64,000 bases of DNA from Gammaproteobacteria bacterium (GCA_021324305.1 JAJPJI010000026.1:107003-171002), one strand, 5' to 3'. Shown: positions 36,557 through 48,845, counted from the first letter of the stretch. Made by a program: numbers and translations. The notes: generated by a model from the letters alone, not told the origin.

Positions 36557-38392
36557 CTAATGCAATAATACTGACAGATTCTTGACAGCACCAAGCTGGC
36601 TTTCTTTTTCCAAATGATCCTCTGCAATTTTTCCTTCAACAGGAGAGAATATGCTTTTTTTCTTCGTTATCTGTTGAAGATGCGCTTTATTATCATCAGA
36701 GAATATTTCGGGCGGTGAGGAAAGCAGGCCTTGAATGAATTTTGGGTCCGCATTCCTGGCAAGATCCGGATGGATGTTATCATGCAAGTGCAAATAAAGC
36801 TTGCATAAGTTCATTAATGTTTTTACCGATAAATCATAGATGACAAGACCAATGACACCACCTGTTGCCGCTCCCACCAGCGTTCCCAATGCCTCAAATA
36901 CCTTGGCAAAAGCCCGTTCCAGAGTGGCATCAACAACCATATTAGAGGCAAAATAGCCCAGGTATTGTCCAGCATCTCCCAGAATGACGGTCATGGCAAA
37001 ATCGGTTACCTTGGTCACGCCTAGCTTTGGGCCGACCGCGCCATTGGTCTGGCCAATTGCGTAACCAATGACATACCCTGCGCCATAGCCAGGAGCTGCA
37101 CCAATCAGTCCGCCAAGTGTTGCCATACCTATTGTGACAGGCGAAAAGATTTTTTTGGGCTGATCATTGTTCAAGGTATCGATAATTGAACCGGTTTCCT
37201 TGCGTATCTTGCGGATGACCGGATCTATACATATTTGCTGTTTGATTTCAGGTAACTCAAACTCCAGAGGTTTGCTATCATCATCTTTCGCATCGAGGAC
37301 CTTTTCTTTTTCTGATTTATGTTCCTGATGCTGGTCTTCAGGCAGTCTCTCTTCATCGGAAATACCTTCCGAAGACCTGGATGGCAGTTTGATGACATTC
37401 ACTTCCTTTCTGTTAATTTCAAATTCAAGTTCAGTCACATTCTTGCTGTCAGTGATGAATGTTTCGTAAGCTGAGAGACACGCAACCTTGACGGAATTAT
37501 CAAGTTCATTGTGATCTTTTATATTCAATGCTTCACAGCATAGATCATACAGTACGGAATTGCCGCGCGGAGAACGTGCTTTGTAAGTAGCTGCTATCGA
37601 TTGCATAACATAGATCAGCATACCCATTTTAATTCGCTGCCTGCGGCTGAGGAAATGCTTGTCAAGTTCTTCATCGGACTGAGCGGGTGTGATTCTATTC
37701 ACCACCTTGCACAATGCTGTCACCAGCCGGGCAAGCTGATCTCTTTCAGGATTGCTGGATTTTGCACGTTTTCTGCATTCCTTGTTATAATCCTTCGGCA
37801 GCGAAACCATTTTTTCGTCAATGGCGCTTTCGGTCGGTATCGCTTTAAGCAATTTTTTTGCATCGCCGTCAATATACTTGTAAACCGCCCTGATATTTTC
37901 AAATACCTGTGTATTAACAGTATCTTCATTCAAATCTTTGGCATGCAGCTTTTCTGCGAATTGATGCGGATATTTATCGAATGCGCAATTATAAAATCTA
38001 TTTAAATAATAGGGCTTGTGTTTATCATCAATGACATTCGTTTGGGTAATACCCAGTTCACTTAATAAGGCGTCATAACAATTACTGCCAGAATTGAACA
38101 GCCATCCCTTGGCAAATGACGGATTCAGCATTCTATATTTGGTCGCAATACTCTCAATGCAGAACAGGTATGCACCGAGGAGGATTTCTTTCAGTTCAGT
38201 TTCGGATGGTTTGGGTTCGACCGTCTCATCAAGCGATTTCACCCATTCACCAGCGGCTTCGAGAATATCGAGGAGCTGCAATCGGAGGGGGTTGGGCTGT
38301 TCTTTTTTTTCTTTTTTCTTTTCAAGATAATGCGATCTGACGCGGCTGATTCCATCAAGCAAATCTTGCAGCGTTGGGACAGTGTACCCCAT
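36557..38392 (-). CDS. Orphan protein with internal duplication and Gly-rich membrane region, candidate effector
   Basis: 611 residues; no recognised family. The ATG at 38392 has AAGGAG 5 bases upstream. A helical motif appears twice: around residues 66-118 (GAYLFCIESIATKYRMLNP, then NCYDALLSELGI) and 250-298 (MGMLIYVMQSIAATYKAR, then LYDLCCEALNIK). A charged linker (about 340-380) precedes a glycine-rich hydrophobic stretch at about 418-535 with several potential membrane helices (GMATLGGLIGAAPGYGAGY, ALGTLVGAATGGVIGLVI). The last 40 residues are Glu/Lys-rich then hydrophobic. The architecture, soluble N-terminus plus late hairpin membrane region without signal peptide, is common for Legionellales effectors that insert in host membranes. 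Function is unknown. Confidence 0.75.
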   Translation of the reverse strand: MGYTVPTLQDLLDGISRVRSHYLEKKKEKKEQPNPLRLQLLDILEAAGEWVKSLDETVEPKPSETELKEILLGAYLFCIESIATKYRMLNPSFAKGWLFNSGSNCYDALLSELGITQTNVIDDKHKPYYLNRFYNCAFDKYPHQFAEKLHAKDLNEDTVNTQVFENIRAVYKYIDGDAKKLLKAIPTESAIDEKMVSLPKDYNKECRKRAKSSNPERDQLARLVTALCKVVNRITPAQSDEELDKHFLSRRQRIKMGMLIYVMQSIAATYKARSPRGNSVLYDLCCEALNIKDHNELDNSVKVACLSAYETFITDSKNVTELEFEINRKEVNVIKLPSRSSEGISDEERLPEDQHQEHKSEKEKVLDAKDDDSKPLEFELPEIKQQICIDPVIRKIRKETGSIIDTLNNDQPKKIFSPVTIGMATLGGLIGAAPGYGAGYVIGYAIGQTNGAVGPKLGVTKVTDFAMTVILGDAGQYLGYFASNMVVDATLERAFAKVFEALGTLVGAATGGVIGLVIYDLSVKTLMNLCKLYLHLHDNIHPDLARNADPKFIQGLLSSPPEIFSDDNKAHLQQITKKKSIFSPVEGKIAEDHLEKESQLGAVKNLSVLLH

Positions 38393-38486
38393 ATTGACTC
38401 CTTACCTTAGTTTGGTAGATATGCCCTGGTACCGTTAAGTTCTTGGCCATTGTATTAATTCAAAATTATTACAATATCTTAAATTG

Positions 38487-38503
38487 CTTAAGATATTCTT
38501 AAC
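38487..38503. promoter_or_regulatory. PmrA-like direct repeat (CTTAAG-N5-CTTAAC)
   Basis: CTTAAG and CTTAAC half-sites are separated by ATATT, giving an 11-base period that fits the YTTAAK-N5-YTTAAK form of PmrA boxes. A third CTTAA lies at 38478. Because CTTAAG is palindromic the site also reads on the minus strand, about 95-111 bases before the 611-residue orphan gene, and on the plus strand about 170 bases before the YeiH gene. PmrA controls effectors in Legionella and Coxiella. Chance occurrence in AT-rich DNA is possible. The rest of 38393-38674 shows no gene. Confidence 0.4.
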
Positions 38504-38674
38504 AAAATCTTCGTATTCAAGTGCGCATGCAACAAACCAAACTTTCACAAGGGTCGAATAGTATCACCAACCGTGAGATTAGCAATCAAAAAATCATGCA
38601 GAAACAGCGGTCATAATGTGTAGCACTTCTTGTCAAAATACCTTACAATCCCCTCTCAAAAAAACGGTATAAAA

Positions 38675-39688
38675 ATGAATCTGTCACTATTGTCCTTCTC
38701 CAATAAAATCCCTGGCCTTGCCTGTATTGCCATTCTTGCCACCGTCAGTTATGTCATTGCCAGTCTTCCCATAATGGCGACGACCGGCATCAGTTCACTG
38801 GTGATTGCAATCATTCTGGGAATCATTTTTGGTAATGCATGGCATCATCCAGTTTCATGGTCACCTGGCATTCAGTTTTCTGCCAAACGTCTGCTAAGAA
38901 TTGCCATTGTCTTATATGGCTTCAAGGTCAGCTTTCAACAAATTGCATCTGTTGGTTTTGAAGCTTTGTTGATTGATATTCTGATGGTCTCCTTCACACT
39001 CCTGGCAGGATACTTTGCCGGCAGAAAGTTATTGCGGCTTGATCATGATTTATCTTTATTGATTAGCGTAGGCGCAGCCATATGCGGTGCGGCTGCGGTA
39101 CTGGCAGTTGAAGACATTCTGAAAAGTGAGCCGTACAAGGCCGCTGTCGCCGTCGGAACTGTGGTGTTATTCGGCACCGCCTCCATGTTTATTTATCCGG
39201 CCTTGCAGCATGCGGGATTATTCGGATTCAGTGACAATCAATTTGGCATTTTCGCTGGAGCCAGTGTGCATGAAGTCGCCCAGGCTCTCGTCGCTGGAAC
39301 CAACATCAGCAGTGAAGCGGGAAAAATTGCTGTCATTGTTAAAATGATGCGGGTGCTACTGCTTGTCCCTGTATTATTTATTCTATCCTTCATGAGTAAC
39401 AAAGGTGACACCAAGAGCATTGATAAAAAAACCAGCATCACCATCCCCTGGTTTGCCATCGGCTTTGTGGCAGTCATTGGATTTAATTCATTGCATGTCC
39501 TGCCCTCCGTATTGGTTGACTACATCAATCAGTTTGATGTGATTTTACTCACCATGGCCATGGGTGCGATTGGCATTGAAACCAAAGCCAGCAAAATCAG
39601 AAAAGTCGGGCTGAATCCGCTTTATCTCTCCTGTCTGTTGTTTTTATGGCTGCTGGGCAGTGCGTTTCTGCTGGTAAAAGTGATATGA
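38675..39688 (+). CDS. YeiH/UPF0324 family transporter (putative sulfate exporter family)
   Basis: 337 residues from the ATG at 38675; the frame opens with a TTG 45 bases earlier, which is less likely. About ten hydrophobic helices are visible. Family markers are IIFGNAWHHPVSWSPGI, AKRLLRIAIVLYGFKVSFQQI, ISVGAAICGAAAVLAVED and FGIFAGASVHEVAQALVAG. The family is annotated as putative sulfate exporters, although for many members the substrate is unproven. It is an inner-membrane protein. No LysR partner (yeiE type) is adjacent. Confidence 0.9.
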   Translation: MNLSLLSFSNKIPGLACIAILATVSYVIASLPIMATTGISSLVIAIILGIIFGNAWHHPVSWSPGIQFSAKRLLRIAIVLYGFKVSFQQIASVGFEALLIDILMVSFTLLAGYFAGRKLLRLDHDLSLLISVGAAICGAAAVLAVEDILKSEPYKAAVAVGTVVLFGTASMFIYPALQHAGLFGFSDNQFGIFAGASVHEVAQALVAGTNISSEAGKIAVIVKMMRVLLLVPVLFILSFMSNKGDTKSIDKKTSITIPWFAIGFVAVIGFNSLHVLPSVLVDYINQFDVILLTMAMGAIGIETKASKIRKVGLNPLYLSCLLFLWLLGSAFLLVKVI

Positions 39689-39801
39689 ATAATTAGCGAG
39701 AGAATTCAAATTCAAAATTGATCCATTTTTAGATATTGATCCAATATTCGAAACCTGAACTACGTGCTAAAATCGCATCAACTAACAATGAGGTATTGGT
39801 T

Positions 39802-41103
39802 ATGAAAAATGGATGGAAGCAGGCTGCTTATTCAGTGTTATTTTTTTTCGGTCTATTGCTGACATTTCAAGCCGAAGCCCTGAACAGTAACAAGGCTTAC
39901 ATTACCCCTCAGGCATTCAAGGACCTGTACTTTGAATTCACAGGCAGAGGCGACAAAGACTTCCCCAAAGGAAAAGTCAACATTTCGCAGCTGCTTTATA
40001 ATGCCGAACTCGCCAAAAACGCAGACCTGACACAAGCTGATGCACCTCTTGTCATGTTCATCAATTCCACTCTTTATATTTATGACAATAATGGGAAGCG
40101 GCAGCTTGCATTTTTAATGCGTACCGCACCAAATTCTGGTTTTACCGAAATGACAGCCATCTCGCACATTGGACCTGCATTGGCCTACCTTGTGAAAGCG
40201 AAAGAGTATGGAAGCGATGCCTGGAAAAGCGGTCTTGAAAATCTGTTAAAAGACATCAAGGCAGTCAGAACCGTGAATGCGCAGACAACAGATAATTGGC
40301 TGACAAAAATCAATTCGCCGTTATGGAAGCGCTATTTGCCAGCCATTCATAACATGGTGGATTACGCCTGTTCAATGTCTGGCAGTTATATCAATGATGT
40401 CCTGAGTGGAAAAAAAGAATTTACCATGACATCCCTGCAAAAGGATTTTCTTGAAGGCAGCAAGGATTATCCGATTCCTTACAACGATATCATGGTCGCT
40501 ACTTTTATGCTGACAGCCTACCAGAGTACGATTGAAATTCATGAGCAGGTTGAAAAGCTGAATATCAACTGGGCAAAAGCCAAAGTTATCATCCGCTTTG
40601 TGGCTGGCAGCAATGTCACTGCCGGAGTCAGTGCCGGAAGCAATTGGCTGGTGCCATTTGTCAAGGCTTTGTCAAACAACACGTTGCCGGATGACCGAAT
40701 TTTTATTGCGCCTTATGCCGACGTTAAACCAACATTAGGCCATAGCGACATGAGCAAGGAAGATTTCACTTATTACGATCGTATATGGACGTCGGTGTAC
40801 AATCGCACACACGTTGCCAACGATGTGTTTACTACTATTCCAAGCATTAAAATCCCTGAGCGACCGCCCATTCCAGGGGATTATTCCTACTCCAAGGCCT
40901 CTGACATCATGGATTTTCTGATGCGCCTGAAATATTCACTGTCCATGCCAACAGAAATGCTTTCCAACACGGTGGCTTTTTGGGTTTCAGGCGAGCTCGC
41001 TGCCAAACGCTGGGACATCAGCAAAGTGGTCATTCCCGGATTGACAACAGGCTTACCGGAAGGCATCCGTACCTACCCTCAGCATAATCCTGATATAAAA
41101 TAG
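39802..41103 (+). CDS. Exported protein of unknown function, paired with the EAR propeller
   Basis: 433 residues from the ATG at 39802 (GAGG about 8 bases upstream). The longer frame starts with TTG at 39736 and is disregarded. A signal peptide is clear (AAYSVLFFFGLLLTFQAEA, cleavage near residue 27). The mature protein is soluble-looking, with stretches such as LVMFINSTLYIYDNNGKRQL, MTAISHIGPALAYLVKAKEY and FVAGSNVTAGVSAGSNWLVP. I do not recognise the family. Its stop is 2 bases before the next ATG, so it is tightly co-expressed with a secreted seven-repeat propeller. The two may act together in the periplasm or outside the cell. Confidence 0.82.
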   Translation: MKNGWKQAAYSVLFFFGLLLTFQAEALNSNKAYITPQAFKDLYFEFTGRGDKDFPKGKVNISQLLYNAELAKNADLTQADAPLVMFINSTLYIYDNNGKRQLAFLMRTAPNSGFTEMTAISHIGPALAYLVKAKEYGSDAWKSGLENLLKDIKAVRTVNAQTTDNWLTKINSPLWKRYLPAIHNMVDYACSMSGSYINDVLSGKKEFTMTSLQKDFLEGSKDYPIPYNDIMVATFMLTAYQSTIEIHEQVEKLNINWAKAKVIIRFVAGSNVTAGVSAGSNWLVPFVKALSNNTLPDDRIFIAPYADVKPTLGHSDMSKEDFTYYDRIWTSVYNRTHVANDVFTTIPSIKIPERPPIPGDYSYSKASDIMDFLMRLKYSLSMPTEMLSNTVAFWVSGELAAKRWDISKVVIPGLTTGLPEGIRTYPQHNPDIK

Positions 41104-41105
41104 CC

Positions 41106-42260
41106 ATGAGGAAATTACTGCCGGTTTTATTTTTGCTATGGCTGGTATGCGGGAATGCCGAAGGCACGAACGTGCTTGAACCGTATCAATATCTGCATAC
41201 ATCCGGCGCAAGAGACATTACACCATTTGAATTAGCCGGCACGCATTACATCGCAGTTTCCCAACTGGCTGAGGATGTTGCCGGCCTGCCGGCTAACATG
41301 AATGGAGGCAATGCCGATGTGCCAGTTGTCATATACCAGTGGCAAAAAGGCAAGTATGTGGAATATCAGCGCATTCCCAGCCATGGCAATGAGGGCGCGG
41401 AATTCTTCACGATTGACGGGCGGGCGTTTCTTGCTGTCGCATCCATCGAATCCGGGCCTGTGCCGCCGTTTAACCTTCATACCTACTCCATGATCTATGA
41501 ATGGGACGGCAAGCGTTTCTATCCATTCCAACAGTTTTTTGCCTATGCATCCAAGAACTGGAAATTTTTTACTATTGGGAAGCGGCATTTTCTCGCATTG
41601 GCCAACGGCGTGATACCGCCTGGCTCAAATAATCAATCTGACACCACATCGACAATATTCGAATGGAATGGCAGGAAATTCGAGAAATTCCAGTCTTTCC
41701 CAACCAAATGGGCTTATAGCTTCAGTTTTTTCACTATCGATGGCGTCCATTATCTTGGATTGACCGATCATTTGCGGTCGTCCAATCTCTATCGCTGGGA
41801 AAGCGGCAAGTTTGTGCTGTTTCAAAGCTTTAATCAGCCAGGCGGACGGGCCTTCCGGTATTTTGAAATTGAAGGAAAACATTACCTGGCTTTCGCCGAT
41901 ATCAGCGGTCCTTCCAGAATATATCGATGGAGTGGCAAGCAGTTTGATCCCTATCAGACATTGAATGAATCCGGCGGAAGAAATTTCACTTTCTTTGAAA
42001 TCGGAAAAAACAAATATTTATTTCAAAACCGATTTATCACCGGCCCGCGCACCAATCCTGAAACCGTCCTATCGTCGCCACTGTATATCTGGAAAAACCA
42101 TCAATTCGAAACTCTCCAGTCGCTTACCACCCATGGGGGCGTGAATTCAGCAGTCATCCAGACAGGCGGAAACTGGTATCTGGCACTTGCGAACAGTCTC
42201 GCGGCAGATCAAAAATTCCGGGTAGATAGTGTGATATACAAGATTAATCCATTGCCCTGA
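41106..42260 (+). CDS. Exported seven-bladed EAR (EPTP) beta-propeller protein
   Basis: 384 residues with a signal peptide (LLPVLFLLWLVCGNAEG). The rest resolves into seven repeats of about 44-60 residues, each with an F/Y-x-x-Q start (EPYQYL, EYQRIP, PFQQFF, KFQSFP, LFQSFN, PYQTLN, TLQSLT), a central FFTIDG/YFEIEGKHYLA-like strand and an ending such as SRIYRWSGKQF. That is the EAR/EPTP repeat of eukaryotic LGI1 and TSPEAR, which folds as a seven-bladed propeller and binds partner proteins. Seven repeats exactly close one propeller. Bacterial EAR proteins are known but uncommon. It is co-transcribed with the preceding exported protein. Ligand is unknown. Confidence 0.85.
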   Translation: MRKLLPVLFLLWLVCGNAEGTNVLEPYQYLHTSGARDITPFELAGTHYIAVSQLAEDVAGLPANMNGGNADVPVVIYQWQKGKYVEYQRIPSHGNEGAEFFTIDGRAFLAVASIESGPVPPFNLHTYSMIYEWDGKRFYPFQQFFAYASKNWKFFTIGKRHFLALANGVIPPGSNNQSDTTSTIFEWNGRKFEKFQSFPTKWAYSFSFFTIDGVHYLGLTDHLRSSNLYRWESGKFVLFQSFNQPGGRAFRYFEIEGKHYLAFADISGPSRIYRWSGKQFDPYQTLNESGGRNFTFFEIGKNKYLFQNRFITGPRTNPETVLSSPLYIWKNHQFETLQSLTTHGGVNSAVIQTGGNWYLALANSLAADQKFRVDSVIYKINPLP

Positions 42261-42288
42261 ATTGCGGTAATCACGCTGCTCGCATTCA

Positions 42289-43413
42289 CTACCTGGAAAA
42301 ATCAGTCTGCTGCCATGCTGTCATGCCACCATCCAGTGACTTAACCAGCTTGAACCCGGAATTTACCAGCAGTTGAAGTGCGCGCATGCTGCGGCCACCC
42401 GATGTGCAATACGTCACTATCAATTTGTCGGGATCAAGTTCATGCAGTCGATCCGCCAGCTCATCAGAAGGAATTAACCTGCCGCCAATATTGAAAGCCT
42501 GGTGCTTTTCCTGCGTTCTTACGTCAATCAGTTGGATATCCTCATTATTTTTTAACTTTTCATTGAGCTCTTGAGGAGTAATAATGTATTCATTCATCCT
42601 GGACTTGACCCTCATGCATGTGTTGTGTTTTTGAAGCAGGTCGATATTACGATAATGTACACATAAATCGCAATCAGGATTTTGAGGCAGTCTGAATAAT
42701 CGAAAATCCAGCGTCCTGATATCCACTGCCAATACCTTGCCGGCAAGCGGCTCTCCATCCTGAAGAACCCATTTAATGATTTCTGAAGCCTGAATCATAC
42801 CGAGCAATCCCGGCAGCACACCCAGCACGCCACCATCTTCACAATTTAACACTTCCTCATCTCGGCATTCAGGAAACAGACAGCGCAGGCACGGGCCCTG
42901 TTTTCCATTAAACATCGTGCACTGTCCCTGGTATTGCGAAATACTTGCTGATACCAGCGGTTTGTTGAGCCTGAAACACATATCATTGAGCAGATAACGT
43001 GAAGAAAAATTATCGGTACAATCAGCGATAATGTCATATGCCGCGATGATTTCACTTGCATTGTCCACAGTTAAGCGCAAAGGATATGAAATAACCTGCA
43101 CATCCGGATTCAACTCTGTCAATTGTGCTTGCGCTGTTGTTGCTTTCGGCATACCCACATGATGACCGCGATACAAAAGCTGTCTATGCAAATTTTCCAG
43201 CTCAATCCTGTCATCATCAACGATGCCCAGCGTTCCTATTCCCGCTGCCGACAAATACGACAGCAATGGTGACCCCAAACCTCCGGCGCCAACACACAAT
43301 ACTTTTGCATGCTTGAGCTTCAATTGACCGCTTACACCTATATTCTGTAATTTGATTTGTTGCGTATACCGCTTTACTTCTTCAAGAGTCAAATCATCAC
43401 ATAAGATCGTCAT
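42289..43413 (-). CDS. thiF: ThiF-type adenylyltransferase fused to a rhodanese domain
   Basis: 374 residues. The N-terminal E1-like domain has VLCVGAGGLGSPLLSYLSAAGIG, DDDRIELENLHRQLLY, the zinc cysteines in GPCLRCLFPEC and PDCDLCVHYR, and DCTDNFSSRYLLND. Residues about 280-374 form a rhodanese domain with active-site Cys in VTYCTSGGRS. It should adenylate the C-terminal Gly of ThiS and pass sulfur to it. The built-in rhodanese may replace the separate ThiI sulfurtransferase. MoeB homologues look alike, but the position at the end of the thi operon, overlapping thiDE by 4 bases, supports ThiF. Confidence 0.88.
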   Translation of the reverse strand: MTILCDDLTLEEVKRYTQQIKLQNIGVSGQLKLKHAKVLCVGAGGLGSPLLSYLSAAGIGTLGIVDDDRIELENLHRQLLYRGHHVGMPKATTAQAQLTELNPDVQVISYPLRLTVDNASEIIAAYDIIADCTDNFSSRYLLNDMCFRLNKPLVSASISQYQGQCTMFNGKQGPCLRCLFPECRDEEVLNCEDGGVLGVLPGLLGMIQASEIIKWVLQDGEPLAGKVLAVDIRTLDFRLFRLPQNPDCDLCVHYRNIDLLQKHNTCMRVKSRMNEYIITPQELNEKLKNNEDIQLIDVRTQEKHQAFNIGGRLIPSDELADRLHELDPDKLIVTYCTSGGRSMRALQLLVNSGFKLVKSLDGGMTAWQQTDFSR

Positions 43414-44879
43414 TGTCTTGTGTCCATGCCCGCTAAAAATTCACATGCTGCCTGCACCGGATCATCTGCCTGTGTAATTGCAGAAATCATCGCAATACCA
43501 TTCACACGTGTCTGCTGGATATCTTTTATATTTCCCCGATTAATCCCACCAATCGCAACCACCGCATATTGACTCAATGTCTTCGTCCAACGCTGCAAAT
43601 TATTTACTCCCTGCGGAGGAAATGGCATTAATTTGCTGGTGGTTGCGTAGACTGGACCACAGGCAATATAGGAAGGACGGCAGGCATGTGCCCGTGCTAC
43701 TTCGTAATAGCAATGTGTACTGATCCCCAGACGTAATCCAGCCGTGCGGATAGCACGCAGATCTGCGCTTTGCAAATCCTCCTGACCAAGATGCACTCCA
43801 TAAGCCTGATGCGCAATAGCAAGCTCCCAGTAATCATTGATAAACAGGCGTGCCTGATATTGCCTGGCAAAATCTATCGCTTGTCGGATTTCTTTTTCAA
43901 GGGCATAGCCATTCAGGTCTTTGATACGCAACTGAACAGTATTGATTCCGGCGGGCAATAACCTTCTCAACCATTCGCCGTTATCAACAACAGGATACAG
44001 CCCCAATTTTTCAGGTCCGCAATCAGGATAGGGCTGGGGCGTTTCAAGCACTGGGTTATGCGCCAGATAAGGCAAATCGATCCCATCCTCAGGCCACCCT
44101 TCGTGGCAGAGGAATGCTGTTTTCATATCCCAATGCCATGCAAGCCGTATCGCTTTGCTGACATACATTCTGGCAATCACGATAGCGTCTTTCAATTCAT
44201 AGCCTGAAGCAAGACAAGCCGTCACTGCCGCTGAAAATGTACATCCAGTCCCGCGATAATTTTTTGCCTCATAACGCTGGCCTGATAACCAGAATGATTC
44301 TTTTCCATTTGTCCAGAAATCATGGCAAGCATTTTCCTGATCAAGATGCCCGCCTTTAATGTATACACTTCGCAGCCCGAGAGAAAGCAGCTGCCTCGCG
44401 GCTGCTTCCATATCGGACAAGGAGCTGATCCTGCGATTCAGCAGCATTTCACATTCAGGTATATTTGGCGTGAATAAACTGACATACGGAAACAGCGTTG
44501 CAAGACGAGCAATATATTCGCCTGGCTCGGCAGCAAAAAGACGTTTGCCGGATGAAGCAATCATGACTGGATCCAGTATTACCGAGTCGGCATACTGTTT
44601 CAGAAAGTTGACAATCGACGCAAGTGCATCACTGCTGCCAAGCATTCCGATTTTGATTGCATTTGGAGGAAAATCATTTTGCAGCACATCAATTTGCTCA
44701 GCTATCGTTTCAAATTGCGGATAATGTACGCTGGCTTCATGGGTGTTTTGCGCGGTGATCGCGGTGACGACAGAACAGCCATGCACTCCAAGAGCACGAA
44801 ACGTCTGTAAATCAGCCTGAATACCTGCTCCACCGCTTGAGTCTGATCCCGCTATCGTCCAGACAATTGCTTTACTCAT
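43410..44879 (-). CDS. thiDE: Fused HMP(-P) kinase / thiamine-phosphate synthase (ThiD-ThiE)
   Basis: 489 residues from the ATG at 44879, with GGAGG 7 bases upstream (a GTG lies one codon earlier). The N-terminal ThiD half has WTIAGSDSSGGAGIQADLQTF, VILDPVMIASSGKRL and NYRGTGCTFSAAVTA. The C-terminal ThiE half (about 300-489) has INTVQLRIKDLNG, ARLFINDYWELAIAHQAYGV, VHLGQEDL, ACGPVYATTSK and VVAIGGINRGNI. Together they phosphorylate hydroxymethylpyrimidine twice and join it to the thiazole phosphate. Such fusions occur in other bacteria. It overlaps the thiF gene by 4 bases. Confidence 0.94.
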   Translation of the reverse strand: MSKAIVWTIAGSDSSGGAGIQADLQTFRALGVHGCSVVTAITAQNTHEASVHYPQFETIAEQIDVLQNDFPPNAIKIGMLGSSDALASIVNFLKQYADSVILDPVMIASSGKRLFAAEPGEYIARLATLFPYVSLFTPNIPECEMLLNRRISSLSDMEAAARQLLSLGLRSVYIKGGHLDQENACHDFWTNGKESFWLSGQRYEAKNYRGTGCTFSAAVTACLASGYELKDAIVIARMYVSKAIRLAWHWDMKTAFLCHEGWPEDGIDLPYLAHNPVLETPQPYPDCGPEKLGLYPVVDNGEWLRRLLPAGINTVQLRIKDLNGYALEKEIRQAIDFARQYQARLFINDYWELAIAHQAYGVHLGQEDLQSADLRAIRTAGLRLGISTHCYYEVARAHACRPSYIACGPVYATTSKLMPFPPQGVNNLQRWTKTLSQYAVVAIGGINRGNIKDIQQTRVNGIAMISAITQADDPVQAACEFLAGMDTRQ

Positions 44880-44899
44880 CACATCACCTCCATGCTTCT

Positions 44900-45694
44900 T
44901 CAGCCGGCAATCCTGGACGCCTGATGCCAGAATGGTGTATCCGTCAATGGAGTGCTTGGACAGGCAACATGCCGTTCAAGCATCATGCCGGCTTCGTAAG
45001 CATCCCTACCGGCTTTTACTGCATGCTGAAATGCACGCGCCATCTGGATCGGGTTCTTTGCTAATGATACTGCTGTATTCAGCAATACGGCATCAAATCC
45101 CATCTCCATAGCCTGGGCTGCGTGTGACGGCTTCCCGATTCCGGCATCCACAATAAGCGTTATCTTGTCCAGGCGCGTACGCAGTGTTTCCAATGCGAAT
45201 GGATTGATAATTCCCTTGCCGGAACCAATCGGCGCAGCCCAGGGCATCAATATTCGGCACCCGCAATCAATCAGACGCTGGCACAAAATCAAATCATCCG
45301 TACAATATGGAAATACCTCAAAACCATTTTGTATCAGCCTTCTGGCCGCTTTTACGAGTTCAAATGGATCAGGCTGCAGATTATATTCATCCCCAATGAC
45401 TTCAAGCTTGATCCAATTGGTTGCGAACATTTCACGTGCCATTTCAGCCGTTGTCACAGCGTCATCTGCATCACGGCATCCCGCTGTGTTCGGCAGCAAA
45501 TGACAATTCAATTTTTTTACGTATTCCCAGAAAGCATTGCGTTCATTAGTGCGGGAAATTTGCCGGCGCAAAGAAACCGTAATCACCTCTGCGCCTGACG
45601 TCAAAATTGAATCATGCATGCACTGCAAAGACGGATACTGGGCCGTTCCCAGCAATAGCCTGCTCGATAATTCTTTATCGCCTAGTTTCCACAT
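44900..45694 (-). CDS. thiG: Thiazole synthase
   Basis: 264 residues. [39 protein letters not shown], the Schiff-base lysine stretch [30 protein letters not shown] and the phosphate site [33 protein letters not shown] are all ThiG signatures. It builds the thiazole phosphate from DXP, ThiS-thiocarboxylate and dehydroglycine. GGAGGG lies just before the ATG. It follows thiS after 44 bases. Confidence 0.96.
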   Translation of the reverse strand: MWKLGDKELSSRLLLGTAQYPSLQCMHDSILTSGAEVITVSLRRQISRTNERNAFWEYVKKLNCHLLPNTAGCRDADDAVTTAEMAREMFATNWIKLEVIGDEYNLQPDPFELVKAARRLIQNGFEVFPYCTDDLILCQRLIDCGCRILMPWAAPIGSGKGIINPFALETLRTRLDKITLIVDAGIGKPSHAAQAMEMGFDAVLLNTAVSLAKNPIQMARAFQHAVKAGRDAYEAGMMLERHVACPSTPLTDTPFWHQASRIAG

Positions 45695-45738
45695 ATACCC
45701 TCCTGCGTCTCAACAAATCATTTTATCGAGCGTACCGG

Positions 45739-45938
45739 TTATCCGCCCTGCATGGGGGTCACGATCTCGATATGATCTCCGTTATTCGGTTCAATTACCG
45801 AATATTGATTCCTGGGAACAAAGATACGATTGATCGCCACAGCAAAACATCCGTGATTCAAGCCGTTATTATGTAATATTTCCGCCAATGTCATTCTTTG
45901 CTCCAGTTGCATGAGTCTTGAGTTGAAATAAATATGTA

Positions 45939-45942
<4 letters not shown>
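45739..45942 (-). CDS. thiS: Sulfur carrier protein ThiS
   Basis: 67 residues from the ATG at 45942 (GGGAG 5 bases upstream). It is a small ubiquitin-like protein that starts MIHIYFNSRLMQLEQ, has FAVAINRIFVPRNQY in the middle and ends in the required Gly-Gly (HIEIVTPMQGG). The C-terminal Gly is thiocarboxylated via ThiF and donates sulfur to ThiG. It overlaps the stop of thiO by 4 bases. Confidence 0.95.
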
Positions 45943-48757
<2,815 letters not shown>

Positions 48758-48845
48758 TTAGAGAGTGCCCGCAAGCATTCGCTGGACGCTCTCTCTGTTA
48801 TCAATCTGCACAGCAGGAGCATGCAAGGAAAAATGCGAAAAATCT

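Noticed and set aside
38630..38674. TTG-initiated extension of the YeiH-type transporter.
   Set aside because: No ribosome site precedes it and family members start near the first membrane helix, as the ATG at 38675 does.
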